Assembly: GCA_026692865.1 (NCBI GenBank) | Contig: JAPLNI010000020.1 | Span: forward strand, 1-64,000 | Length of the DNA stretch: 64,000 nucleotides | Direction of reading: 5' to 3' | Origin: Planctomycetota bacterium | GTDB taxonomy: Bacteria; Planctomycetota; Planctomycetia; Pirellulales; Pirellulaceae | Shown here: positions 9,701-16,779 of the stretch, piece after piece | How the letters are laid out: each line of letters begins with the position of its first letter | Position numbering within the stretch: the first letter of the stretch is position 1 | Position numbers and translations under genes: made by a program | Notes under the pieces: generated by a model | Databases searched by the model: none | Seen by the model: the letters and a program-made list of their open reading frames with translations, nothing else | What the model was told of the DNA's origin: nothing

Positions 9701-10277
9701 GCTCACTTCATCGCCAAGAATCCTACGGACATTTAAGCTTGCAGGACACGGTTTGTCAGTAGACTGGCATGGACAGGAAAACAAAATTGCAATTGTAGGT
9801 GATATTGAAACGGTTTACGAATATGACTTTGGTAACGGGCAGCTAAGAGATCTTTGCAAAACATCGCATGGTTCCATTGCAATTCAGTATAGTAGGGACA
9901 GAAAAACGGTTTATTCCGCTCATTCAAATGGGGCAATAAAGGCGACCAACCTGGAAACAAGCGAAGTTCGAACGATGGCTTTGCATCGAAACGAAATCAT
10001 GGGGTTTTGCCTCGATCGGGAAGAACGATTGGGCTTTAGCGTGGACAAAACGGATGGGATCGCCGTTTGGGAAGTTTCAACTGGAGAGATGTTTGGCTAC
10101 CTGATTCCGCCAAGACGTGACAGATCGCGTAAGTTGAATGTAAATCAAGCAATCCATCTTGCCGAAGACGAAACATCTCTAGAGTGTATTCTGAGGGGGG
10201 AAACAGGACCGCAGTGGCGTAAGTGGGACGTTACTGCCACACGGAACTTCAGCCAGAGAAGTTACGAAGCTCGTTGA
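6786..10277 (+). CDS. Membrane Ser/Thr protein kinase with C-terminal WD40-like propeller
   Basis: A 1163-residue Hanks-type kinase. All catalytic motifs are visible: glycine loop GHGTFGIVY at 77-85, ATP-binding lysine in VAIK (K99), catalytic loop HRDIKPDN from H190, DFG at 217-219 and the APE motif at about 244-246. The kinase domain covers about 70-340. A transmembrane helix follows at about 364-384, then a likely coiled coil (about 390-430), and a long C-terminal part (about 480-1150) with degenerate WD40-like repeats (VVSNDGKFVAAGSGSGNVCIWDL, VFAGSRNENLVLLDRETG). The topology puts the kinase in the cytoplasm and the propeller beyond the membrane as a possible sensor. It is probably cotranscribed with the ECF sigma factor 17 bp upstream. 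A second small protein could be hidden here, but I see none. Confidence 0.92.
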   Translation: MDENENGKASPQVESGEEFIEPRIRPIDQLLRYALGDMGDSSATGSSSNPIPAATATLAMDLAKLLPERFKVESVLGHGTFGIVYRATDTRLQRSVAIKVLRPEWALHSSTKHRFLRESRAACRLNHSAIVRVLEADENDSIAWQVCDLIQGTSLAPILRQGPLSARLAARLTHRIATAVACAHDHGIVHRDIKPDNILIDCESRESIQESNAYLTDFGLAKFLEERMDESQHGVIVGTMQYMAPEQFESGSDIDYRKCDVYALGMLLYECLCGKNPFVGASTLSQRIAKSREPAPSVRQFSSRIERDLERICAKALERDVKVRYHSADYLARDLDAYLHGLPVSARRQGSIERMTRLIRANRTLSIMLAIIILGLAGFAAFLQRSNYVVSNQQNQLQAMNSQLEERIEVANQLTATSNELRRVSDLDRERFSELAWRSEMKEAYRCWEVGDLAGARKGLLALRRSHGEKTRRLEWRLLACQLDDVYRERKLVDAKIEHVSDFPDNRRLAYVASDGHFGVVNTSTLETEHTHMAKEGGLNALAMVSGSKVLFGGRANWNFFQSRVSEYDWRQKRLESCDLFFPTTIESIVTAQSGRYVFAGSRNENLVLLDRETGKRASFPSLMKNDCLSVLEVQKQFFYIKNSNTLGVVRYLPWYEQSEVSLVGDTFLRRLAAVPDSSLLIMSITNSDSLLVVDTVSWECVAQLRSVMAGASIDCLVVSNDGKFVAAGSGSGNVCIWDLSKESWWQNRSDRAVEPLPLPPNVDVTGLNRDMPSVQGESYVASDEPISSLCIAGGKVCCGTSHGKLVVMSLNEYGHKSERSTGITVSESNTESPGFLWKTIWPKGSSSCLLGDTEGRMLRSMPVDDENSFKTFTDGKSNMFNIGSVLAADVRHGKIVGGVHRLESLNSRYESNEDGSQIAWLNSTNQIALLSDAGIRLFDFPFSKPKDVIGLSPDATMAVVSAEHYVLYLVSLTSSPRILRTFKLAGHGLSVDWHGQENKIAIVGDIETVYEYDFGNGQLRDLCKTSHGSIAIQYSRDRKTVYSAHSNGAIKATNLETSEVRTMALHRNEIMGFCLDREERLGFSVDKTDGIAVWEVSTGEMFGYLIPPRRDRSRKLNVNQAIHLAEDETSLECILRGETGPQWRKWDVTATRNFSQRSYEAR

Positions 10278-10298
10278 GCGTCCTTGGCGGACGGACGC
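10278..10298 (+). terminator. Possible hairpin after the kinase gene
   Basis: GCGTCC and GGACGC arms flank a 9-base loop immediately after the TGA of the kinase gene. There is no T-tract, so this is at best a weak terminator or an mRNA-end hairpin. Confidence 0.3.
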
Positions 10299-10505
10299 AA
10301 ATTCAAGATTGGTCCATCAGTCGGCCCTAACCCAACAGTTGAGCGGTTTCTTCGAAGACTTTCGATGCGTTGCTTGGCCCTTGAATTGTGCCTGTCGTGG
10401 ACAAAGTGATTCGAGCTCAGCCGGAAGTGCGATTCCCGTGCTAGAACGTTGTCAATCAGATCCGATTCCTAACCGGCTGTTAACTCAGTTATCGGGTCTT
10501 TGAGG

Positions 10506-10638
10506 GCTAGTGCTTTGTCCAGATTAGATTTTTTGGTAGCGGGAGTCGCCAGACTTTAGTGCGTCCAAGGAAAACCGAACTCTGGCGAATCCGGCTACTA
10601 TTGCCAACCCCGATTTTTATTCTGGACAAAGCACTAGC
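10506..10638. mobile_element. 133-bp palindromic MITE-like element
   Basis: Perfect 18-bp terminal inverted repeats occupy 10506-10523 and 10621-10638 (GCTAGTGCTTTGTCCAGA and its complement). Inside, a second imperfect pair, 10534-10553 and 10581-10600, matches at about 17 of 20 positions, so the whole element can fold into one long hairpin. No reading frame is present. This is the structure of a non-autonomous miniature element or a large REP/BIME-like unit. Only one copy is visible in the window. Confidence 0.8.
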
Positions 10639-10958
10639 TCGTTGGGTAAGAGGCAAAATTTGGAAAATTTGCTCGCGGTGAGCAAGGGGAATAACTGTCT
10701 GATGACAGCCGATGTATGGTACAAGTGCGATAGCTTATCTAAAGCGGTCGCTTTTTTATACGCAAAGGCAGCGATCTCAATTCGGCCCATGCACCGAAAA
10801 TCGGCCGAAATCCCTACGACCGTAACTCGACCCGTAACACGTCATTCTGTAGAAGGTTCTATGTGTTATTAGTGCATTTAAAGACGCAACGCCAACAGGG
10901 CAGCTTCATGCTAGTTAAGTTAAAGAGGCATGAACCCTCTGATTTCCTCTCGGCTCGG
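10639..10958. other. Intergenic region, nothing recognised
   Basis: Several short reading frames exist on the plus strand, but none has recognisable motifs or a ribosome binding site. The stretch from 10278 to 10505 upstream of the MITE-like element is likewise empty. Confidence 0.4.
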
Positions 10959-11534
10959 CTAACTTGTAAAGACTACCTTGTCGTAGACTTCGGTACCGAC
11001 GAGTTCGCTGTCTATCGCGTCCAAAATGATCTTCCCGTCGAGACCCTGGCAACTTGTCAAATTCCAACTACCGTCTGTGGCTCGCGTAAAGCAATCGATC
11101 GAGTGTCGATCTTGGGCAATCAAGACATAATGTTTCAAGCTAGGGATGGTTCGGTAGTTTTCGAACTTCTTTCCGCGGTCGTACCCCTCGGTCGAATCGG
11201 ATAGGACTTCGACGAGCACTACAGGGTTGAGCAGAACGTCGCCACTATCGGATTCAAGCTGAGGCTCGCTGCAGACAACTGAAAGGTCTGGGTAGGTGTA
11301 CAAGCCAGTCGTTTCAATCCGAAGCTTCAAGTCGCTCGGATAGACTCGGCAGGGCTTTTTCTTGAGCTGCTCCCGTAGATGGGAGCCTGCGTTAAGAACT
11401 ATCAAGTTGTGATTGGCTGACGCTCCCGCCATGGCAAACATTTCGCCACGAAAGTACTCGGACCGAAACTCGGCCTTTCTCTCGCGGTGCAAATATTCTT
11501 CAGGGGTTATGTAATGCTTGGGGACTGTTGACAT
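10959..11534 (-). CDS. Uma2 family (DUF820) PD-(D/E)XK endonuclease-like protein
   Basis: A 191-residue protein of normal family length. The N-terminal ITPEEYLHRE stretch, the AMAGASANHN loop (residues 35-43), VYPSDLKLRI, the YPDLSVVC strand with Asp83, and VVLVEVLSDSTEGYDRGKKF (106-123) reproduce the Uma2 pattern in which the PD, E-x-hydrophobic and K positions form a PD-(D/E)XK-type active site. Uma2 proteins are common in multiple copies in planctomycetes and cyanobacteria. Their function is not settled; links to mobile DNA are suspected. The gene stands alone between a MITE-like element and a decayed Rpn-type nuclease gene, so this is an accessory locus. The start is the ATG at 11534. Confidence 0.88.
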   Translation of the reverse strand: MSTVPKHYITPEEYLHRERKAEFRSEYFRGEMFAMAGASANHNLIVLNAGSHLREQLKKKPCRVYPSDLKLRIETTGLYTYPDLSVVCSEPQLESDSGDVLLNPVVLVEVLSDSTEGYDRGKKFENYRTIPSLKHYVLIAQDRHSIDCFTRATDGSWNLTSCQGLDGKIILDAIDSELVGTEVYDKVVFTS

Positions 11535-12212
11535 ATGGCGTCTTCCTAAGAAATCCCAGATCTGATCCGAACGTCAAATTATAGACGAAAAACCTCTGTC
11601 CTGGACCATTCTTCAAAACATAAAGCGGCGTAACGCAGCGGCGAAAGGAAGAAAATGGGCTTGCAGACTGATAGCTCGAAGTCGAACAAGTCCGACGAGT
11701 TCCGCGCTTAGACTCTATAAGATGTTAACCCTGCGGTCGGTTGTTTTGGGGTCCGTTTCGGTGCGTCGGAAGCAAACGGCGTTGTAACAAGCAGCCACTT
11801 ATCAACTCGAGATCGCGATAGTTCGCGGAAGAAAATACCGTTCAGACGGAAGCAACATTCGGAAAATCTGCTCGCAGTAAGAACGGTGAGAGCGCAACGC
11901 ACTTGACCCGAAAAATCAAAAATGCCAAAAATATTGGGGATTTGAGCGTTTGATGTGTGGCCAAAGAAATCCTCTCATTCTACGAACTGGCGGTTAGCCT
12001 AAAGTTCGCAGGATGAGACGAGTACACCCGAAACAACGGTTTTCGTGACAACTCTCTTATTCACTTCGCATAATGCATCATCGGCAATAGCTTATTGGTT
12101 CAGAGGCCGGTTTCGCATCAATAAATCGATTGAGAAAAGCTTCAGAAGCTAGGTGCGTTAGGCAAACATCGGATCTGCCAATTATCACCAAGCATTCATC
12201 TGTAAGCGTCGC
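11535..12212. other. Intergenic region, nothing recognised
   Basis: About 680 bp with many stops in all frames and only antisense-looking short frames. It lies between Uma2 and a decayed nuclease gene and probably represents degraded accessory DNA. Confidence 0.4.
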
Positions 12213-12596
12213 TTATACAACCCTACTTCCAAGCGTTGATTGGAGCTCCGTGGCAAGAGATCGTAGTTCTTCAAGCGGCTTCTGGCTTAGCTCTTCCTCG
12301 GTAGGCTTAGTTAACCCAAGGATCGACTGGCAGGTTCGAATCGTTCCCAAAAGCTTCCCTTGCTCGAGACCCTCTTCACGACCTACTTCGAGGCCTTCGT
12401 TCCTGGCCCCATTGATTAGCCATTGATGGTCTCTCGCTGCTTTTTCGCGTGTGTCGTACATCTGTTTGTCCTCAGTTTTCAATGCAATCGTTTCGATGAT
12501 TGTAATCGCTTGTTGGAAGGCTTCTTCTGGAAATAGCCTCCTTAGGCGGTTCGAAACCCGATGCTGGAAATCCGAAACAAACCCAAAAATCGAATA
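12213..12596 (-). pseudogene. C-terminal remnant of a PD-(D/E)XK (Rpn/transposase-like) family protein
   Basis: The minus-strand frame is open from the stop at 12597-12599 to the stop at 12213 (127 codons) but has no good start. It reads as the C-terminal third of the Rpn/PDDEXK_2 family: FPEEAFQQAITIIETIAL, then MYDTREKAARDHQ, then the charged GARNEGLEVGREEGLEQGK coiled-coil tail, then a short C-terminal helix. The catalytic N-terminal part (about 200 residues) is missing, and the DNA beyond 12600 shows no match to it. This is a truncated, presumably inactive gene. A TTG at 12482 could in principle start an 89-residue product. Confidence 0.72.
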
Positions 12597-12716
12597 TCAA
12601 AGACTCGAAACGAGACAGACCTCGCGTTCCTGTCAGAGTAAATTCGTTGAGCTGATTTTGACCAGAGCAACTACAGATAATTAGAATTCAGAACGTCCAC
12701 CTCCGAGCTACCGCAG

Positions 12717-13595
12717 CTACTGTGCGTTATTAAGATCGCTCCTTGATCGCCGATAGCGATTCCGCCAGCCATACCATCCGAACGCGGCTAAGCTTGGTCC
12801 TGCGAAGAGCCACCCACCGGCATTGAGAAAATCTTGGACAAACAGAGGCAAATAACGCGTGATGGGCTGGAAGAATGCGTAACCTGGCTCAAATACTTGA
12901 TTGATCGATTCCCACTTCTCGCGGATTCCTCCGGCGAAAGGACCCTTTCTCACGCCGAGTTCGCGGACGCGCTGCTGAAAGCCCGCCAATCCACCTGGGG
13001 ATGCATTTGATGCCGCTTGGGCGGATCTGTCCCGATCACGACGTTCGGCTGCGGTTGATTGGCGTTGGTTGTTCGCCGTGGGAGCGGAAGAAGCGGTGGC
13101 CCCTTCCCGCATGCCAATGAAGAAAACGAAGACGAATGACAGCATGGTCATCGCGATAACATTGAGCGCGATTTGGCTGACGAAGGCTAACAACCCTTGG
13201 CGAAAAGAGATCTTCCACCAAAAAATCTGAAGGGTGCTACCGGCAGTCAAAGCGAAGAGCACTGGCAGGTAACGGATGACCGGTACGAATCCTAGCACCT
13301 GCCATTTCAGGCAGAGCGGTTCTCGAATCCAATCCCAATATCCGTAATCGACGGGGAAGACGATTCCCAGTTGCGGCGACTGCATCAGGCGTGCGAAGAA
13401 ATAGCCGGAAAGGTCATAAGTCAGGAATACTACCAGCCCCGTCGCCAACGTAGTACGGACTGCCTCGAATACCGTACCCGGACCATCATCTGCCCAGAAA
13501 TTGGTTGTGCGCACCAGCACCATGACTGCGATGGGAAACATCAGCAGCCAATAGAAAACAACTACCCAGATGGATTGCTCGACTTCCGGAATCAT
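12717..13595 (-). CDS. Hypothetical multi-pass membrane protein
   Basis: This 292-residue protein is not assigned to a family. It has hydrophobic segments at about residues 7-28, 46-66, 98-118, 133-160 and 255-275. A polar, Ser/Ala/Arg-rich stretch at about 164-205 separates the last helix from the rest. The C-terminus is very basic (RNRYRRSRSDLN). No catalytic motif is visible. The gene starts 25 bp downstream of the small repeat-containing frame (13621-13920) and lies in the same direction as the CIA30 and deaminase genes, so it could end that transcript. Length, continuous frame and membrane-helix pattern support a real gene. The start is the ATG at 13595. Confidence 0.7.
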   Translation of the reverse strand: MIPEVEQSIWVVVFYWLLMFPIAVMVLVRTTNFWADDGPGTVFEAVRTTLATGLVVFLTYDLSGYFFARLMQSPQLGIVFPVDYGYWDWIREPLCLKWQVLGFVPVIRYLPVLFALTAGSTLQIFWWKISFRQGLLAFVSQIALNVIAMTMLSFVFVFFIGMREGATASSAPTANNQRQSTAAERRDRDRSAQAASNASPGGLAGFQQRVRELGVRKGPFAGGIREKWESINQVFEPGYAFFQPITRYLPLFVQDFLNAGGWLFAGPSLAAFGWYGWRNRYRRSRSDLNNAQ

Positions 13596-13620
13596 TTATA
13601 TGTTATACCTGATCGACGAA

Positions 13621-13920
13621 TTAAAGTCGACTGATAGCAATTTCAAGCCCATCCCGGCGAGCTTGCAATACTAGTTGCATTTCGCGTACCCACGATAAAC
13701 CCTGATGGACCATTGAGTGGCTTGACATCATTACCGAGGTTTTGAAGGCATGGCTACGATGTCCGAAGCCTTCCAGGACATGGGGGGCTTCCAAGGAAAC
13801 AGCCCGCCGCCCAATCCGATCGGCGAACTGGGGCCGATCGGCGAACTGGGGCCGATCGGCGAACTGGGGCCGATCGGCGAACTGGGGCGAAGAATCATTT
13901 GGAATTGTGTTTGTATCCAT
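13621..13920 (-). CDS. Small hypothetical protein with PQFADR hexapeptide repeats (doubtful)
   Basis: A 99-residue frame starts at ATG 13920, with a GGGGA ribosome site 7 bases upstream and 12 bp after the stop of the CIA30 gene. It contains four tandem PQFADR hexapeptides (from an 18-bp repeat) and then an unremarkable C-terminus ending in a likely helix (MQLVLQARRDGLEIAISRL). Because the 18-bp unit keeps several frames open, the open frame alone is weak evidence. The ribosome site and collinear position support it. No function can be proposed. Confidence 0.35.
   Translation of the reverse strand: MDTNTIPNDSSPQFADRPQFADRPQFADRPQFADRIGRRAVSLEAPHVLEGFGHRSHAFKTSVMMSSHSMVHQGLSWVREMQLVLQARRDGLEIAISRL
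13816..13887. repeat. Four perfect 18-bp tandem repeats
   Basis: The unit CCGATCGGCGAACTGGGG occurs four times without mismatch at 13816, 13834, 13852 and 13870. Each unit contains the palindrome CCGATCGG. Because 18 is a multiple of three, it encodes a hexapeptide in every frame. Perfect identity suggests recent expansion by slippage. Confidence 0.95.
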
Positions 13921-13932
13921 CAATTTCCCCGC

Positions 13933-14496
13933 CTACTCCAACTTAATCCATTCGACTTCCAGCTTGAACGGTCCTGCTTTTTTGTCGCCAAGCATGAAAC
14001 CCAGGGAATTTACATCGGAAGGCTTCATTGCCCCTGCGTTCTTGACGACGTTACCGAACGAAGTTGCCTCAAATTTATCGAGCGGAACTTTGACTTCGAT
14101 CCATTGGTCCTTCTTGGTTTGCACAGTAGCCCGATAAGAGTAAGCCACCCGTTGCTTGGTAGGATAAAGGTTCAGCATATATTCCCGACCATCGCCCCGG
14201 ATTTTTGCGATCAAGGTGTCACCTTTCTCAAAACTAAGCTTCTTGGGTTTCGTCCGCACCGATGCAAAGCCACCATTGTTTGCTAAAGACAGCGTGCCGA
14301 AGAACTCCAGCGTCTTGTTGTCGGTGATCTTAAACTTACCTTCGGAGACGCCACCCATCACTCCGTCATTAACGGTCTGCCATTCCTTCGCAGCATCGGC
14401 TCCAGTGAAGTCAAACAAGGTTTGGAGTGTTTCGTTAGCCATGACTGTTGTCACCATCAGATAAGCCAAGCAGCCAACCAAGAGTACATATTTCAT
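13933..14496 (-). CDS. CIA30 family secreted protein
   Basis: A 187-residue protein with an N-terminal signal peptide (about 1-20, MKYVLLVGCLAYLMVTTVMA). The mature part matches the CIA30 domain (complex I intermediate-associated protein 30 / galactose-binding-like fold): FDFTGADAAKEWQTVNDGVMGG, then GFASVRTKP, then RGDGREYMLNLYP, then WIEVKVPLDKFEAT, and a final SLGFMLGDKKAGPFKLEVEWI. In bacteria this domain is usually in small secreted or periplasmic proteins of unknown role. Its ATG overlaps the TGA of the upstream deaminase gene (ATGA), so translation is probably coupled. The family assignment is firm; the function is not. Confidence 0.85.
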   Translation of the reverse strand: MKYVLLVGCLAYLMVTTVMANETLQTLFDFTGADAAKEWQTVNDGVMGGVSEGKFKITDNKTLEFFGTLSLANNGGFASVRTKPKKLSFEKGDTLIAKIRGDGREYMLNLYPTKQRVAYSYRATVQTKKDQWIEVKVPLDKFEATSFGNVVKNAGAMKPSDVNSLGFMLGDKKAGPFKLEVEWIKLE

Positions 14497-14957
14497 TTTG
14501 AATAACTCCTACGTTTAATTGCTTTCGCAAACAGTGCGTCACAGTCTTGCTCCAACACACCTCCCATAATCGTACATCTCCATGTGGGACTACGACGTAT
14601 CACTTCTTCCGCAAGGATGTCGATTTGTCGCCAACCCATTTTTTGTAATGAGCGAATTGAAGTGCCAAAGACGACCATTTCAATGCCAGTCCAAAGGATC
14701 GCCCCTTGGCACATCGGACAGGGTTCGGCAGTTGTGTAAAGTACAAGTTCTTTACCATCGATTCTTGGCTGAGAAAGTACCAACTGATTGATTGCGTCAA
14801 TCTCACCGTGAAATGTTGGATTGATGGAAGACTTGTTCCAGCCCTCCGCCAAAATCTTGCCACTGCCTCGATCCACGATCAAAGCCCCAAAAGGATAATC
14901 CGGAACATTCGCCGCCAGTTCAATAGCTCGCCGCATATAAGATTCGTGATCGTTCAT
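14493..14957 (-). CDS. Nucleoside deaminase (CMP/dCMP/guanine deaminase family)
   Basis: A 154-residue zinc-dependent deaminase. The zinc and catalytic motif HGEIDA (H50, E52) and the second motif PCPMCQGAI (C80, C83) are both intact. The family includes tRNA-adenosine, guanine and cytosine deaminases. The shape here (NKSSINPTFHGEIDAI, then AEPCPMCQGAILWTGIEMVVFGT) fits a small guanine-deaminase-like or generic nucleoside deaminase better than TadA, but the exact substrate cannot be read from sequence. It would act in the cytoplasm in purine or pyrimidine salvage. Its stop codon overlaps the start of the CIA30 gene. Confidence 0.88.
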   Translation of the reverse strand: MNDHESYMRRAIELAANVPDYPFGALIVDRGSGKILAEGWNKSSINPTFHGEIDAINQLVLSQPRIDGKELVLYTTAEPCPMCQGAILWTGIEMVVFGTSIRSLQKMGWRQIDILAEEVIRRSPTWRCTIMGGVLEQDCDALFAKAIKRRSYSK

Positions 14958-15166
14958 GCGATCCTTTAGTTATTGGGAATGATATCAAGTGGTAAGGGCT
15001 TTTTGATTCGCTCGTAACTACAGACTTCCGATGAACGAAACTTTATCCTTGTGCGGAGGGAATCGCACGGAAAGAGATAATCATAGCTTGCCAGACGCAG
15101 AAATGCTTTTGGACACAGAAACTTCCGCAAGCTATTCATGTTACGATTTGGACAAAGGACCATCTG

Positions 15167-15538
15167 ATGAATCAATCAGAATACCTAGTAAAGCAACTTG
15201 CTGAACAACTTGCTGTTCCAGAATTAGGAAAGCAAAGTGTTGTCCTAATCGATAACTCCAAAACCAAAGTGATCCTATTTTCGTTTGCTGCTGGTGGTGG
15301 ACTTGCCGAGCATGTAGCGCCATTCGATGCAACGATTCAGATCATCTCTGGAACGGCAGCGTTGTCTGTTGGTGAAGAATCAGTCGAGGGTAAGCCGGGA
15401 ACTTGGATCCAGATGGTCGCAAAGACGCCGCATAGCATCAAAGCGGCATCACCCGTGGTGATGCTGCTTACCCTGGGTCCAGTAGTGGGAAGAGGACATA
15501 CAACGATGACAATTGACTGTAACAGTTTCGATACTTGA
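15167..15538 (+). CDS. Small cupin-domain protein
   Basis: A 123-residue single cupin. Cupin motif 1 is partly visible (FAAGGGLAEHVAPFDATIQIISG) with one clear metal-type histidine; motif 2 is PGTWIQMVAKTPHSIKA with His. The remainder is short beta strands. Such proteins bind a metal and often act as small dioxygenases, isomerases or sensors; no substrate can be deduced. It is the first of three closely spaced plus-strand genes (gaps of 47 and 41 bp) with a membrane protein and an EF-hand protein. The start is the ATG at 15167. Confidence 0.8.
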   Translation: MNQSEYLVKQLAEQLAVPELGKQSVVLIDNSKTKVILFSFAAGGGLAEHVAPFDATIQIISGTAALSVGEESVEGKPGTWIQMVAKTPHSIKAASPVVMLLTLGPVVGRGHTTMTIDCNSFDT

Positions 15539-15585
15539 GTCATCGACATACATTTAATTCCAAAAATAATTCCGATTAAATTGAA

Positions 15586-15999
15586 ATGCAATTGATTCTG
15601 GTGCGTGCATTTGTGGTCTGGTTGCTGATAATCGGTCTCGAAACCGTTCATGGGATTTTACGCACAGTCTTCCTGGCTCCTTGGATAGGTGATTTTCCTT
15701 CTAGACAGATCGCTGTTTTCACCGGCTCCCTCCTGATATTCCTTGTCTCCTTGTTAACTGTTAGCTGGATTCAAGCTGGCTCTACGAGACAATGGCTGTT
15801 GGTGGGACTTGTGTGGGTTGCGGTAACGGTCCTATTTGAAGTCGCTTTGGGGAAAGTGCTTCTCGCCCTGCCTTGGGAACGAATCTTCGAAGATTATGAC
15901 GTAACCCGTGGAGGACTTTTAGGATTTGGACTTTTGTTCATGCTGCTTTCGCCTATGTTGGCAGGGAAGGTCCGTAAGATCAAATCAGTAGCGTCTTAA
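15586..15999 (+). CDS. Small four-helix membrane protein
   Basis: A 137-residue protein with four predicted transmembrane segments at about 4-25, 40-60, 66-90 and 112-128, separated by short polar loops (EDYDVTRGG before the last). It resembles a conserved family of small membrane proteins of unknown function, but I cannot name it. It lies 47 bp after the cupin gene and 41 bp before the EF-hand gene. Confidence 0.72.
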   Translation: MQLILVRAFVVWLLIIGLETVHGILRTVFLAPWIGDFPSRQIAVFTGSLLIFLVSLLTVSWIQAGSTRQWLLVGLVWVAVTVLFEVALGKVLLALPWERIFEDYDVTRGGLLGFGLLFMLLSPMLAGKVRKIKSVAS

Positions 16000-16040
16000 A
16001 TGAGGGGCTCGTCCAAAGCCAACCTACGAAAGATGATTCA

Positions 16041-16397
16041 ATGAAATCTGTTTTTGCCAGTATCGTCGAGTGGAAATGGCCGTTGATCGTCTTGGGCACG
16101 ATAACCCTTGGCGTCTTCTTCTACTTCGCAAAGTCTGGGTATGATCTCTACCGGCCAAATCGAACTCCTGGTCGTGCATGGTCAGCTTGGGACGCAGCCG
16201 ACCATAACGTAGACGGCAACTTGACTCGTGAAGAAATGGAACTCTTTGGCAATCAAAAGCCGCATCGTAACGTAGACCGCTTGCTCCTCCAATTTGACGC
16301 CGCTGACACTAATCATGATGCAACGGTGACGCAGTCCGAAATCGATATCTATGGAACTGACATCGGAAGCAAAGACCGAGAAAAACGTCGTGATTGA
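16041..16397 (+). CDS. Membrane-anchored EF-hand protein
   Basis: A 118-residue protein with one N-terminal transmembrane helix (about 12-30) and two EF-hand loops, 54-65 (DHNVDGNLTREE) and 89-100 (DTNHDATVTQSE). Loop 1 has the full D-x-N-x-D-G pattern. Loop 2 has Ala in place of the usual Gly. It should bind calcium on the outer face of the inner membrane. EF-hand proteins of this layout are common in planctomycetes and have no assigned partner. It is the third gene of a probable three-gene transcript. Confidence 0.82.
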   Translation: MKSVFASIVEWKWPLIVLGTITLGVFFYFAKSGYDLYRPNRTPGRAWSAWDAADHNVDGNLTREEMELFGNQKPHRNVDRLLLQFDAADTNHDATVTQSEIDIYGTDIGSKDREKRRD

Positions 16398-16779
16398 ATA
16401 GTCGTCGGGGCTTAGCTTCCTGACCGGAACGTATCCCCTATCATATTGCATTTAAAACGGCTTGTTCTGTGGCATGAATCATGTTCGAAATAGCCCCTAC
16501 AATTCCCGAAATCAAACCACAAATTCTTCGGAAAATCTTGATTTCTTTTGGCCCAGGGGCCTTCCGGGTCTCAGTCGATCATTTTCTGCCACAGTACCAC
16601 AAACCTCAAAAAATCTGATTGAACGCTATCGTCGCGAAACATTTGAATTATCCTGAACCGATTCTCCTGAATCGAATAATTTAGGGAAATCGTGAAACCT
16701 GACTTTGAACGAGTAGGGTTTCAGCATGAACTCTGAGGCAAGCATCATTGATGGACACCATTGAAAAGGGCGCACGATA
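16398..16779. other. Upstream region of the lipid gene cluster
   Basis: 380 bp without a supported gene. A CGATTC/GAATCG hairpin with a TCCT loop lies at 16659-16674, followed by an AT-rich stretch. ATG 16751 opens a 16-codon frame that overlaps the start of the next gene. The region probably carries the cluster promoter, but no clear -35/-10 pair was identified. Confidence 0.4.

Noticed and set aside
12328-12345. T-loop-like GGTTCGAATC as a tRNA hint
   Set aside because: No acceptor, D or anticodon stem can be formed around it; it lies in a nuclease pseudogene.
13742-14286. Plus-strand frames with collagen-like GPIGEL repeats
   Set aside because: Antisense to the 18-bp repeats and to the CIA30 gene; no ribosome site or conserved motif.
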